From: Mycoplasmopsis cricetuli ATCC 35279
Lineage (GTDB): Bacteria > Bacillota_I > Bacilli_A > Mycoplasmatales > Metamycoplasmataceae
DNA length: 64,000 nt
Direction: 5' to 3'
Assembly (NCBI RefSeq): GCF_000526955.1
Contig: NZ_JAHB01000002.1
Location: forward strand, 1-64,000
Shown here in pieces: positions 21,404 through 33,800 of this stretch; within the stretch, counting starts at the first letter, position 1; every line of letters begins with the position of its first letter. The notes beneath the pieces were generated by a model. It ran no database searches, was not told where the DNA came from, and worked only from the letters and a program-made list of their open reading frames with translations. The translations under genes and the position numbers were made by a program.

Positions 21404-22240
21404 ATGAAAATTTATAATTTAAAAAATTTTAACCCTGAGGATGGAGATAATTTTATTTTAGGATCTTTTGAAGCATTTCATTTGGGTCATTTTCAATTAT
21501 ATAAACAAATTCAAAATCAGCCTGGAAGGAAAATAATTGTAACTTTTAATAATGAAAAATTAATGCCAAAATTTAACACTAAAATTTTTACTGATAATTT
21601 CTCTAAATATACAATTTTTGCTGATTTGAATTTTGATTGTACAGTAGAATTAAATTTTAATGAAATTTCATTGATGAATGGAATTGATTTCTTGCTTGAA
21701 TTAACAAAAAATAAAAAAGTTTTTATTGTTGTAGGAAAGGATTTTAGATTTGGAAAAAATGCTAAATATCAGGCAAAAGATATTGCTAATATTTTACCTA
21801 ATGCAAAAGTTAAATTGGTAGAATTGTACAAATTTAAAAATGTTAAAATTTCAACTAAAGATTTAAAAGATCAACTTGAATTTGGAGAAGTTGAGTTTTT
21901 AAATTTATTGCTTCCTTATAATTATTGTTTTTCTGGAATTTTAGATTTTGATGATGAAATTAAGGTTATTGAAAATTTAACAATTTTACATCCAGGTGTT
22001 TATGTTATTTTTTTAAGAACTGAAATAATAGTTTATTATGCAGTTTTAAAGGTTGCTTTTAATAAAAAAATAACTTTCAAATTAATTGATTCACAAATAA
22101 ATTTAAAACTTAAACAAAGAATTTTAATTGAGGTGTTAACTAAAATTAGACTTATTACACAATCAATTAATGATGTTATTACTGAAGAGGATTTGAAGGT
22201 AGCAAAAAGTTATTTTTTAAATAATAAAAACTTGCTATAA
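21404..22240 (+). CDS. ribF: Bifunctional riboflavin kinase / FAD synthetase, divergent
   Basis: 278 residues. The N-terminal nucleotidyltransferase part is clear: GSFEAFHLGHFQLYKQ (HxGH motif), FFxF-like EISLMNGIDFLLELT and VVGKDFRFGKNAKY. The C-terminal ~95 residues occupy the place of the riboflavin kinase domain, but its usual GxTGxPT-type signature and the Asn/Glu active-site pattern are not evident. FMN-forming activity is therefore uncertain; adenylylation of FMN to FAD is the safer assignment. It starts one base after the HAD phosphatase stop. No TGA codon is used. Confidence 0.82.
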   Translation: MKIYNLKNFNPEDGDNFILGSFEAFHLGHFQLYKQIQNQPGRKIIVTFNNEKLMPKFNTKIFTDNFSKYTIFADLNFDCTVELNFNEISLMNGIDFLLELTKNKKVFIVVGKDFRFGKNAKYQAKDIANILPNAKVKLVELYKFKNVKISTKDLKDQLEFGEVEFLNLLLPYNYCFSGILDFDDEIKVIENLTILHPGVYVIFLRTEIIVYYAVLKVAFNKKITFKLIDSQINLKLKQRILIEVLTKIRLITQSINDVITEEDLKVAKSYFLNNKNLL

Positions 22241-22331
22241 TTAAACAACAATTAAAAAAACATAAATTTTAAGCTTGGTATTAATGTTAAAAATTATTGC
22301 TATGTTTAAAACATAATTAAAGGAGACAATT

Positions 22332-22598
22332 ATGGTTTCAAAAGAAAAAAAAGCTGAATTAATTGCAAAATATGGAAAAAATGCTAAAGATACAGGAAAT
22401 AGTTTTGTTCAAATTGCTATTTTGACTGAGGATATTGAACTTTTAAAACCTCACTTTCAAAAAAATCCAAAAGATAATCATTCAAAAAGAGGTTTTTTAG
22501 CAAAAATTTCACAACGTAAAGTTTTACTTCAACACCTTAAAAAAACAAATCCAGCTGAATATTTAAGATGTCTTAAAGAACTTAATATTCGTAAATAA
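22332..22598 (+). CDS. rpsO: 30S ribosomal protein S15
   Basis: 88 residues, full length. It binds 16S rRNA helices 20-22. Family pattern: IAILTEDIELLKPHF, KDNHSKRGFLAKISQRKVLLQHLKK, with the C-terminal ELNIRK. Ribosome binding site AAAGGAGA (22319-22326) precedes ATG 22332. It is a monocistronic-looking gene ending at the terminator at 22624. Confidence 0.97.
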   Translation: MVSKEKKAELIAKYGKNAKDTGNSFVQIAILTEDIELLKPHFQKNPKDNHSKRGFLAKISQRKVLLQHLKKTNPAEYLRCLKELNIRK

Positions 22599-22623
22599 TT
22601 ATTTTAAAATTCAAATTTATTAT

Positions 22624-22654
22624 AAGCACCCAATTTAATTGTGGTGCTTTTTTT
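22624..22654 (+). terminator. Terminator of rpsO
   Basis: AAGCACC (22624-22630) and GGTGCTT (22643-22649) with a 12-base loop and a T run. The stem is nearly the same as that of the rRNA terminator at 2449. Confidence 0.88.
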
Positions 22655-22763
22655 CAAAATACATATAATAATTAAGTTAAAAATAAAAAAATGTTTAATT
22701 TATTTTTTGAATAATCAAAGATTTTTTTTATTGTAATTATAAATATGAAAGGAAAATAATCAT

Positions 22764-23732
22764 ATGAATGAAAATAAAAAAATAATTGATGAAACATTAA
22801 AAGAAATAGAAAAAAGATTCGGAAGTGAATCAATCATGATTTTAGGTGAAATTCCAAATGTTGAAGTTGAAGTTGTTTCAAGTGGTAGTTTTATTTTAGA
22901 TAAATTGTTAGGAATTAATGGTTTTCCCAAAGGAAGAATTATTGAAATTTATGGACCAGAAAGTTGTGGAAAAACAACTATTTCACTTCATGCAATTGCA
23001 GAAGTGCAAAAAAAAGGCGGGATTGCTGCTTTTATTGATGCAGAACATTCAATTGATCCTGTTTATGCTCAAAATATTGGAGTAAATATCAATAATTTAC
23101 TACTTTCTCAACCAGATTCAGGAGAGCAAGCACTAGAAATTGTTGATATTTTAGCTAAAAGTGGTCATGTTGACTTAATTGTAATTGATTCTGTTGCAGC
23201 ATTAGTTCCAGAGGCAGAACTAAATGGTGATATGAGAGAGCAACAAATTGGATTGCAAGCTCGCCTTATGTCAAAAGCTTTAAGAAAACTAACTGCTAAT
23301 TTAAGCAAAAATAAAACAACTGTTATTTTTATTAATCAAATCCGAGAAAAAGTTGGAGTTATTTTTGGTAATCCAGAAACTACAACTGGTGGAAGAGCAC
23401 TTAAATTTTATTCATCAATTAGAATAGAAGTACGAAAAGGAGGTGTGATAACTGAAGGCAAAGATACAATTGGTAATGAAATTAAATTTAAAATTGTTAA
23501 AAATAAATTATCTGCTCCTTATAAATCAGGATTAAGTGAAATTATGTTTTCAAGAGGAATTGATAGACTAGGAGAAATTATTGATTTAAGTGTTGAAAAT
23601 GGATCTTTAGTTAAAAAAGGTTCTTGATATTCTATTGATAATAAAAATCTTGCCCAGGGTAAAAAAGCTATGAAGGAATTTTTAATTAAAAATCCTGAAT
23701 TAAATCAAAAATTAATTGAAAAATTAAGTTAA
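22764..23732 (+). CDS. recA: Recombinase RecA
   Basis: 322 residues. It is a strand-exchange ATPase for homologous recombination and repair. Walker A is GPESCGKT at 64-71 (Cys where most RecA have Ser), followed by [71 protein letters not shown] (L2 region) and a short C-terminal domain. TGA 23625-23627 is Trp. ATG 22764 has AAAGGA ten bases upstream. The acidic C-terminal tail of E. coli RecA is absent, as in other mollicutes. Confidence 0.96.
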
Positions 23733-23795
23733 TTAAAAAAGTTAATTTCTTATTTTTAAACAAAAAAGTGATTGTGCTAAAATTATTTTTATACT

Positions 23796-24236
23796 ATGAA
23801 AATTATTACAAATAACAAAAAAGTTTTTAGAGATTACGAAATTTTAGAAAAATTTGAAGCTGGAATATCACTTCAAGGTTGAGAAGTTAAATCTTGTAGA
23901 GCAAATGCAGTTGATTTAAAAAATTCATTTTGTTCAATTTATAAAGATGAACTTTTTTTAAAAGAAGCCCATTTTAAAAAATATATGCTTTTAAAGGTTG
24001 ATGAAACTCAAGATCGAAAACTTTTAATGCACAAACATGAAATTAAAAAAATAAAGTTTAATTTAGAATCTAAACAGTTAACTTTAGTTCCTCTTAAATT
24101 ATATTTTGCAAAAAATGATAAAATTAAGGTTGAAGTTGCTTTAGCTAGAGGCTTAAAAAAATATGATAAGCGTCAAAAAATAATAAAGGAAGAAACTCAA
24201 AAAAAACTTCAAAAGCAATTGAAAAATTTTTTATAA
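23796..24236 (+). CDS. smpB: SsrA-binding protein SmpB
   Basis: 146 residues, full length. It binds tmRNA and is needed for trans-translation. Family marks: the N-terminal [28 protein letters not shown] (the W is TGA), KEAHFKKY, RKLLMHKHEI and a basic C-terminal tail KKYDKRQKIIKEE. No Shine-Dalgarno sequence precedes ATG 23796, so it may be leaderless or poorly initiated, or coupled to recA 63 bases upstream. Its stop lies one base before the mature 5' end of ssrA, so protein and RNA partner are linked. Confidence 0.95.
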
Positions 24237-24237
24237 T

Positions 24238-24608
24238 GGGGGTGTAATGGTTTCGACATGTATGAGTATTTTTTAGTTGCAGTGGTGTTGTTTGCCTTAA
24301 AAACTCTAGGTTTTAATAAACGGAAAATCTGAAAAACAAAAAGTTTCACCTCTTATGGTGTCTCAAAATCAAACCCTTGCTTTTGCATTTTAATTAACAG
24401 TAAGGTCATCAACTAAAACTCCTTTATTAGTTGTATGGGTTAAAAGGATAATTAGTGAAGGTGATATTTCACTGGTGAAAATCAATCAAAGTTATTAATG
24501 ATTTTTGTTTGTTTTAAACATTAATTAACTAATTAAAAATAAACTAAACTGTAGAAGCTAAATTTTATTTATATGTGGACACGGGTTCAACTCCCGTCAT
24601 CTCCACCA
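24238..24608 (+). ncRNA. ssrA: Transfer-messenger RNA (tmRNA)
   Basis: 371 nt. The 5' end GGGGGTGTAATGGTTTCGACA is the tmRNA signature. The acceptor stem GGGGGTG (24238-24244) pairs with CATCTCC before the encoded CCA (24606-24608), and the T-arm reads GGACACGGGTTCAACTCCCGTC. The tag frame starts near 24322 with GGA and ends at TAA 24391-24393: 23 residues, beginning GKSEKQKVSP and ending QTLAFAF. The Gly start and long tag resemble other mycoplasma tags rather than the short E. coli type. A 4-pseudoknot layout is expected but was not folded here. Confidence 0.95.
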
Positions 24609-24627
24609 AATACACTTTGTGTCCCAT

Positions 24628-24657
24628 AAAATTGCAATAAAAATTGCAATTTTTTTT
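24628..24657 (+). terminator. Terminator of smpB-ssrA
   Basis: AAAATTGCAA (24628-24637) and TTGCAATTTT (24644-24653), a 10-bp perfect stem with a 6-base loop and a T8 run. It lies 20 bases behind the tmRNA CCA. The rest of the 260-base gap up to 24869 holds only AT-rich promoter DNA. Confidence 0.88.
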
Positions 24658-24812
24658 GTGTAATTTCAGTTGATATTAAACAAAAAATACCCCTTTTAAA
24701 AAATAATTTAAAAAAATTTTAATTAAAAAATAAATTGTTTTTTGTTAGAAATTTAATAATTTTTCATGCTTATTACTATTTTGAAAAAAAATTTCAAATA
24801 TTTTTAATATTG

Positions 24813-24818
24813 TATAAT
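24813..24818 (+). promoter_or_regulatory. Putative -10 box of the giant SGNH lipoprotein gene
   Basis: TATAAT 52 bases ahead of ATG 24870; AAAGGAG (24857-24863) is the ribosome binding site. No clear -35 box is seen. Confidence 0.5.
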
Positions 24819-24869
24819 ATTAAATATCAATTTAAGTTTTAAAAAATATATTTTTTAAAGGAGATTATT

Positions 24870-27800
24870 ATGATAAAAAATAAAAAATCACTTTTTGGAA
24901 TACTTTTACTTTCAGCATCAGTATCTTTTTTAGCATCATGTTCAGCCCCTGGTTCTTCAAATCCAATTCAAAAACAAGATCCTTTAATTGAGCTTAAAGA
25001 AGAAGGAAGTAAATTTGATCCTAATGCAGAAAAACCAAATGTTTTAAAACATAATGAGAATCAATTTATTTCCACTAGTTCGAATTTGTCAATATTTTCT
25101 AGTTTGGCTAGCCCAAATTTATTGAAAAATAAATCACCATTTTTCATTGAAGCAAATGAAAAAATTAGATATGTTGCTTTTGGTGATTCAATTTCAGCCG
25201 GTCTTGATGGAACATTACCAAAAGATTATCCTGGAGAATTAAAAAACAATAACACCATTGATGGAATTTCATACCCTGCTTTTTTAGCTAGAATGTTAAA
25301 TGAAAATAATCGCGTGGAATTTTTTAAAAATTATGCTATTTCAGGATCAACTGCTCTAGATTGACTTAACTTTTTAGAGAATGATTTTGATGGTCAAATT
25401 AAACCAACTAAATTACCAAAAATTTATGGAAAAAATTCTAGCAAGGTTCTTGCCGAATTTAAAAATAATTTAAAAAATGCAAATTTAGTAACCTTCAATA
25501 TTGGCGCTAATGATTTTTTTCAATTAGTTATTGAAAATATTAAACAATTTGATCTAATTGATATTTATAATTCATTAACTAAAGATGAACCTGAATATGG
25601 AAAAATTTTAAAATTTGTTAATGAAGTACTAGGAAAATCTCTTAGTGAAATAAATAAAAGAATTAATACTTTAGTTGCAAATATTAAAGTTTTAGCACCA
25701 AATGCAAATATTAATTTAATAGGATATCCTGTTCCATTTTTAACTATTAAAGAGTTTATTGATGCTGCATTTAAAAAAATACTTGCAGATTTATCAGTTG
25801 AAATTAAACCTTTAGATTATTTAGTTGATTTTCTTAATAAGGGACTTCAAAGTGTTGCTAAAATTACTGGAATTAATTACATTAATTTATTCAACAATGA
25901 TTACTGAAATAAGAATATAACTAAATTTTCAACATTACTTTTTGATATTCATCCAAATACTCTTGGATATAAAAAAATGGCAATGGATTTATATTTGAAG
26001 TTAACTAATGAAAAATTTAATTTTGAAGATGCAGATAAGTTTGATTTTAATGAAAAATATATCTCCAGTGATGCTGATACACTAACATATCAAATTGAAC
26101 CTGTAAATACTTCAACTATTGTTTTAGGTCAAAATACTGATGAATATATTAATAATAAGTCTAGCATTGAAATAAACTTAGATAAGTTAAGAGATCTAAA
26201 CAATTTTGGTACAAGATTATTTGAGCTAACAAACTTTTTTGATGAAATTTTTCAATCTGGAATTTCAGTTTTATTACAACAAGAATTTTATAAAGAACTT
26301 GATCCAGATAGTGTTTTAAAGAAAATGTTATTTAGTTCAAAATCAAAGGAAAATTTTGATGATTTTAATGCTAAATTTGAAAATTCTCAGATTGTTCAAG
26401 ATTCATTGCTTCATTTGCAAATTAAAGTTAAAAAATTAATTGAAAATAATCAGTTTCAATTAAGCAATTTACCTTCAATTATTTCAGAAACATTTTTAAC
26501 TGAAAAAAATATTTCGAAATTTATTGGTGTTATTGCAAAATCTAAATTCCTTAAAAATAATAAAGATGAGTTAAAACAATTTTTATCTTCACTTTTAAGA
26601 AGAGGTTTGGTAAAGTATAAGAATTATTTTGTTAATTTATTAACAAACGAAATAGTTAAATTTGCTAATTTATCTTCAAATAAAAAATCAATAAGTGATA
26701 TTTTAAATAAATTATTTGAAATGGAAGATTTTAAAAACATTTTAGATTTACTTGCTAATATTTTTGTAGATCATTCAGAAAATTTCGAAAATGTTGAAAA
26801 CTATTCAGATATTATTGTTGCATTCATGAAGAATGCTTCAGATTTCAATAAAGTATCAAATAGCATTTCAAATATTATTGCTAATTTATTGGAAAATCCT
26901 GAAATTAAAAATATTGTTTCAAATATTCTTTATGAAATTTTAAAAGAAAATAAATTAGATACTAACATTACTTTTGAATCAACCAATAATTTCACTAATG
27001 ATGTTATAGATTTAACTAAGAAGTCATTAATTGAAAAAGGTATTTTAAGACATTTTATTACTGGAATTTTTAATAATTTATCTATTAATTCAAATGAAAA
27101 TATTAAGGATTCATTTTTTAAATCATTTCAAAATTCTTTTTATGATTTTTTAAATTTTGACAATAGTAATGAAAAATTAATTGATATTGCTAAATTAATT
27201 TTCGATTCAAATGTTTTGCAAAAAAATAAAAATTTTATTTTACAATTAATTAAAAATATTTTAAATTCAGACAATATCAAAATTTCAAATTTAATTGTTA
27301 ATACTTTAAATAGTACAACTACAAATCAAATTAATTTAACTATTGGTATTAATAATTTTGAAAAACTTCTTGATTTTGTTTTAAAACTTGATAAAACAAA
27401 AGAAACAATTATTGAAGTAATTGAAAATATTGTTAATAATTCTAAAGATTATTCTAGTTTCAATACTTGAGAAGATTTAATTAAAAAAGTTCTAAATTCA
27501 ATCGATTTAGATTCAATTAAAACAAAAGTTCAAGATATTTTAAATTCAATTGTAAATTCAACCGAAATTCAACCAATTTTAGTTGATGCTCTTAGCGAAC
27601 TATTTAAAAATGTTACTTTAGATCCACTTGATAGTAAAAATGCAATGTTTATTAATGATTTTGCATCTAGTTTTAAAGATTTAGTCAATTACATAGGAAT
27701 TAATGATCAATTAATAGATGCTGTTTTTAGTAAATTAAAAGAAGCTCAACAAAGTGAAAACTCTTTTGAAAAATTAAAAGAAGTACCAATCATTTTAATT

Positions 27801-30800
27801 GATACAATCATTAAAAAAGCAACCAATGATCCATTTAATTTTATTAAAGGTATTTTTGATCTTCAATTTTTAAAAAATAGTGAAAATAAAGAAGTTTTTG
27901 CAAAGTTAATTCATAGACTTTATAGACATTTAATTAAACAGGATTTGGCAGATGATTTAATTTCAAAATTAATCAAACAATTTTTAGCACCAGAATTAAT
28001 TGAAAATTATTTGGATTTAACTGAAATTAAAAATAATATTAAAGTTTTCTTAAATTTAGATTCAACTAGCAATTTAATTGAACATGTTTTAATTTTTGCT
28101 ATCACTAAAACAAAATGAGATTCATCTATAAATAATTTTGATCAACTTGGAATTTATCTTGTTAATGATCCAGAATTTAAAACTACCTTTAAACCATTAA
28201 TTGACAATTTAATTATTGAAATTTTAAATAATATCAATTTAGAAAAAACTACACTTAAATCAATTAATTATATTTTACAAAAATATGAAATTACACTTGA
28301 TAATGATAAACTTAAAGCCATTATTCCATCAATTCAAATTTCATTGAAAGAATTGTGAAAAAATCCAATTATTAAAGAAAATATTTTAAAATCATTATTT
28401 GGAACTCTAGAAAATATAAATACTTTTAGTGATTTTATAAAAACTTTTGAAAAACAATTAGTTGATAATTTAAACATCAAAGAGAGTTCAGAAGTTGTAA
28501 ATTTACTTTTAAAAACAAATTTATTTACAAATGATAGAGAAAATTTAAAAGAAATCCTTTTAAGTTTAATTAATCAAATTCAACAAAGCAAACAAAAGGA
28601 CCTTTTAATTGATGATTTAAAACTTATTAATTTACTTAAACCTTTAAAAATTGAAGACCAAGAAGCAAAAGAATTTATTAAGGAAATTATTAGTAATGAT
28701 GATTTTATTAATATAATTAAAACAATTTTAGTTAGTTTAATTGATCAGACTGATGAATTATCAAATTCAACTAGTTATGCGGATCTGTTAAATAAAGCAA
28801 TTATTGAAAAAGATTACATTCAACAATTAAAACCAAATTTTATTGGTTTAATTAAGTCAATTATGAATAACAAAGTTGTTATTCAAGTTTCTAGTACTTC
28901 ATTACACAAATATTTAGTTAAAGCTAAATTGGATAAAAATTTAACTGAAGATCAAACAAATAAAGTTGTTTCACAATTGTTTACTTTATTTAGTTCAAAT
29001 GAATTAATCAATCAATTTATAGAAAATTTTAGTAATAGTTTTTTAGATAATATTTATGTTAAAGGACTAGATAATTTATTTGATTCAATATTTAAAGCAT
29101 TTCAAAATTCTATTGAATTAACCTTTGATTTTTCACACTTAGGTGATCAAAAAATAATTGAATTAATTAATGAATTTACCAATTCAAATTTAATAAATGA
29201 TAATAAAGATTACTTTAAAAATTTATTTAGCAATATTGTTGATAAATTAGAAACATTAAATATTGGAAAATTATTGTATAAATTTTTATCAGGAGAAACT
29301 AAAGAAATTATTGATTTATCATTTGATACTAATCAATTTGAAAATTTTGTTAATTTAATAGTTAAATTAGATAATACCAAAACTATTTTAAAATCAATTT
29401 TTTATGATGTTGTTGATAATGTTGATCAACTAAAAAATGCAAAATCATTTAATGATCTTTTAGGAAAATTAATTAATGCAATTAATTTTGATCAAATTAA
29501 AAATCCAACAAAAGAATTGATCAATTCACTTTTAGAACTTGATGAATTTAAAATATTAATTAAAAATATTTTTATTAATTTATATAAAAAACTTGAATTA
29601 GATCCAACACTTAATCATAACCAAAAATTTATCGAAGATATTTCAAATAACATAAAGGAAACTATTGACACTTTAGATTTGTTTGGCCCTATTGTTGATG
29701 CTTTGTTTGTTAAGTTAAATGAAGCTTCAACTAGTGTTGATCCTTTCTCTGTTTTGCAAACAATTCCTGACCAATTATTTAAAACATTAACTGATAAAAT
29801 CAAAAATAATCCAAAGGATTTTTTAGAGAAGATTTTTAATTTATCTTGAATTAAAGATAATAAACAAGCATTAAAAGATTTGATAAAAGTTGTTTATAAT
29901 GTATTACAAAAATCTGGAATTTTGGCAAATATTATTAATTCTAATATTTCAACAATTTTATTAGAAGAGCCAACATCAAATTATGTTGATGCCAATGAAA
30001 TTACTGATTTATTAATTGAATTAACTGATAATGAAAATTTTAAAGCAATTTTATTTGATACTTTTGACTTACTAATTGATAATCAAGATTGAATTAATCA
30101 TTTAAATAGTGCTAAGGATTTTGTTAATTCAATTTTAAATCTTGATAATTTTAATTCATATATTGAAAAATTAAAAGAACCATTAAAAGAAATTTTTTAT
30201 AAATTATTTGAAAATGACAAATTGTACAATACAGCAGGGAAAGCTCTTTATAAATTTACACAAGATCAAGGATTTACATTTGAAGAACAAGATATAAAAA
30301 CAGTCGGATCACATTTAATTAATTCACTTGTACCTTATTTAGAAAATTTAAATTTAACAGATAAAATTATTGACAATGTAATTTCTTTAATTATTAGCGA
30401 AAAAGATTTAGATAAATTTATTAAAAAACTTCCTGAAGTTCTTACAAATTCATTTGATTTTAATGATTTTAATATTTTAAAATATCTTTTAACTAGTGAA
30501 TTATTTAATCAAGATAGTGAGATTTTTGAGAAAATTTTAACTAGTTTTGTTGAACAATTAGCTAAAAAAGATCTACTTGATAAATTAATTGATCAATTTA
30601 ATTTAAGTGAAATTTTGAAAATTTATAATTTAGAAACAACAGATATAGATAATTTAAATGCTTTATTTAAAAATACATTAAAAACAGATAATGCTATAAA
30701 TTTAATAAAAAAAATAACTTCATTTATTATTCAAAATGCCACTAATTTATCACAAGCTAATTCATATGAAGAATTTGCATATAAAATTTTAAAAAATAGC

Positions 30801-33800
30801 AATTTTATTAGTTCAATTAAAAATGAAATCACTACTTTATTAAAATCATTTTTAGCAAATGAAACTATTCAAAAATTACTTGGTCATATTACAAATAAAG
30901 CAATTAAAGATAGTGATTTTTCTTGAATTTTAGAAAATGTAAATCAATCTGAGCAATTATTTACTAAATTTTTCAAGTTAACTAATGAACTAAATGATAA
31001 TTTTAATCTTATTAATAAAGTATTTGAAGGTATATTAGATTTTGCTAATGATGATTTAGCTGTGAGGTTATCAGATTTAACTCCAAAAATTTTAGATAGA
31101 ATTTCCTCTTTATTTAAAGGCGAAAATGCTGAAAATAATATTATTAAATTAATTAAATTAATTAACACTCATTTAATTAAAGATAATAGTGATAAACTTA
31201 ATAAAATCATTGAAAATATTTACAATAAACTATCAACTGATAGCAGTGTTATTGATAAAATTTGAAACTTTATTCCTAAAAATATTCAAGATAAAATTAA
31301 TGAATATATTTCAATTGATGATCAAAAATATTTAATTTATGAAATTTTAAAAAATCAAGATTTAAAAGAATTTATTCTTGATGGAATAAATAATTTTATG
31401 AACAGCACACATGAATTTGAAAAGATTAATAATTACAATGATTTAATTAAAGCAATTGTCAAACAATTTGATTTTTCAACCAAAGGAAAAAAAGCAATTA
31501 AATCATTGATTGATTTAATTAATTCAGATGATAGAATTAAAATCATCATTAAAGCACTTATTGAAAAAATTGTTCAGTTGGAATATCCTGAACTTTCAAA
31601 TGAAGGTAGAGAACAATTTATTTCAGATGTAGTTGATAATATTATTCAATTAGTTAAAGATTTAGGTGTTTACGATTCAATTATTGATAATTTTACTTTA
31701 TCACTTTCAAAAATTGGCACTTCAGATAATCCTTTAAATGAATTTGAAAAAATTTTAGATCCAATTTTAGAATCAATCAAGACTAAATTTAAAGAAAATA
31801 ATATTGAATTTATTGACAAAATAATTACATCAAAAATATGAGTTAATAATAAAAATTTTATTAAAATCATAACTAAATTCGCTTTAAGAAAATTAATTGA
31901 AAATGGCTCAGGATATAAATTAATAGAAAGTGCTATTGATAATTTAAATACAAATGTGCTTGAGTATTTTGATAAACAAGGATTAAAAGATGTAACTAAA
32001 TCACTTTTAACTATTGATAACTTAGAACCAATTACAAATACATTAATTGATTATCTTGTTGAAAATGCTTCTCAATTAAAAGATAAAATTAATGACAAAG
32101 AAGCATTACTATATCACATTCTTAAAAATTCAGATATTTTAACTATTAATAAAAATGAATTAAACAATTTATTTATTAAAATAATAAATCACAATTCAAC
32201 TTTTAAGTTAATTCAAAAAGGGTTAGATAAATGATTGAAAGATCAAGGATACACAACTGATGTTAGTGATAATTTAGCATTAGGATTGCAAAATTTAATT
32301 ATTAATTTTAATGATAAAGATCCATCTCAAAGTGTTTTTTCATTGTTAATTGATACTTTAGCTGTAGAAATTAAAAAATATGATAATTTCACTGATTTAT
32401 TTAAATCTTTAACAAAAGATTTTATTAATAAATTAAATTTAAGTGATTTTAAATCAATTAAGGCTATACTTAATTCAGAACTTTGAAGTACATCAAATAA
32501 AAATGAATTAAAATCAATTATTAAGTTTTTATTTGATAAATATTATATTGATGAAAATGTTGAAAAAATTGTTAAGTTAATTCCATTAGAAAAAATTGCA
32601 AATTCAATTAAAACAACAGAAGAAAATGTTAATACACTAATTTTAAAAGTTTTAAAATCTGATGAAATAAAAAAACTATCTAAGAATATAATTGAGTTTT
32701 TAATTGATAATATTGATGAATTTAAAGCAGCAAATTCATATGATGATTTAATAAAAATTATTGTTTCAAACTCTAATTTTATTTCTTCAATTAAACCTGA
32801 TGCTATTGCAATTTTAAATCTTATTTTAAAAGATTCAATAACTAGACAAACATTATCAAATATTATTACTAATTTTTTAAATGAACCTGATTTAGAGAAA
32901 ATTTTTACTGGTGTTACTGATAAAAATAGTTTAGTTGATGGAATTTTAAGTGTTTATGATATTTTTGATTCAGAGCTTGGCATCAACAATATTGTTTTTA
33001 GTGCTTTTGTTAATTATCTAAAAGAAAATGGTGTTAATTTTAATGGTATTTCTTCACTTGTAAGTTCGATTTTTAGTGCAATTAAAGATGAACTATCAAA
33101 TGATACAGAAACAAAAATTGCAACACTTGTGAGAAATCTTTCAACTTCTAATTTGTTTACTAAAAATAAAGATGATATTTTAACAATTATCAATAATGTA
33201 ATTAGTAACATTCCATCTGATGAATTTGCTAATTTAGTCATTAATTTAATTGGCACTGAAAATACCAATCAATTAGAAAAATATATTCCAATTGATTCAT
33301 TTACAAATTTGATTAAGTTTGTTCATTCAAATCAAAACTTTAAGGAAATTTTAAGTAAATCATTTAAAACTATTGTTGAAAATATTACTAAATTTAATGC
33401 AGTAACATCCTACAAGGATATTGCTCAAAAAGTTCTTGAAGTAATTGATTTAGATACTTTAAAGACAAATATTCAAGAATTGATAAAACAATTACTTAAC
33501 ACTCAAGAAGTTAAGGATATCTTATTAAGTTTTATTAAAACAACTTTAAAAAATTATGAAGTAGATGTAGAAGATACTGAAATTAATTTATTTATTACCA
33601 CTTTTGCAAACAATATCAATGATTTTATCAATACCATAGATATATTAAATCCAGCAATTGATCTTATTTTTGATGTTCTTAAAAAAGAAGAATTTAAACA
33701 AAATCCAATTGAAAATTTAAAACAAATTGGAGAAAAATTAAAAGAACTACTAAAAGATAAAATTACAAATAATCCAAAAGAATTTGCTGATAAAATACTT

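Noticed and set aside
24541-24608. Possible tRNA gene (T-arm and CCA)
   Set aside because: It is the tRNA-like 3' end of the tmRNA; no anticodon arm is present.
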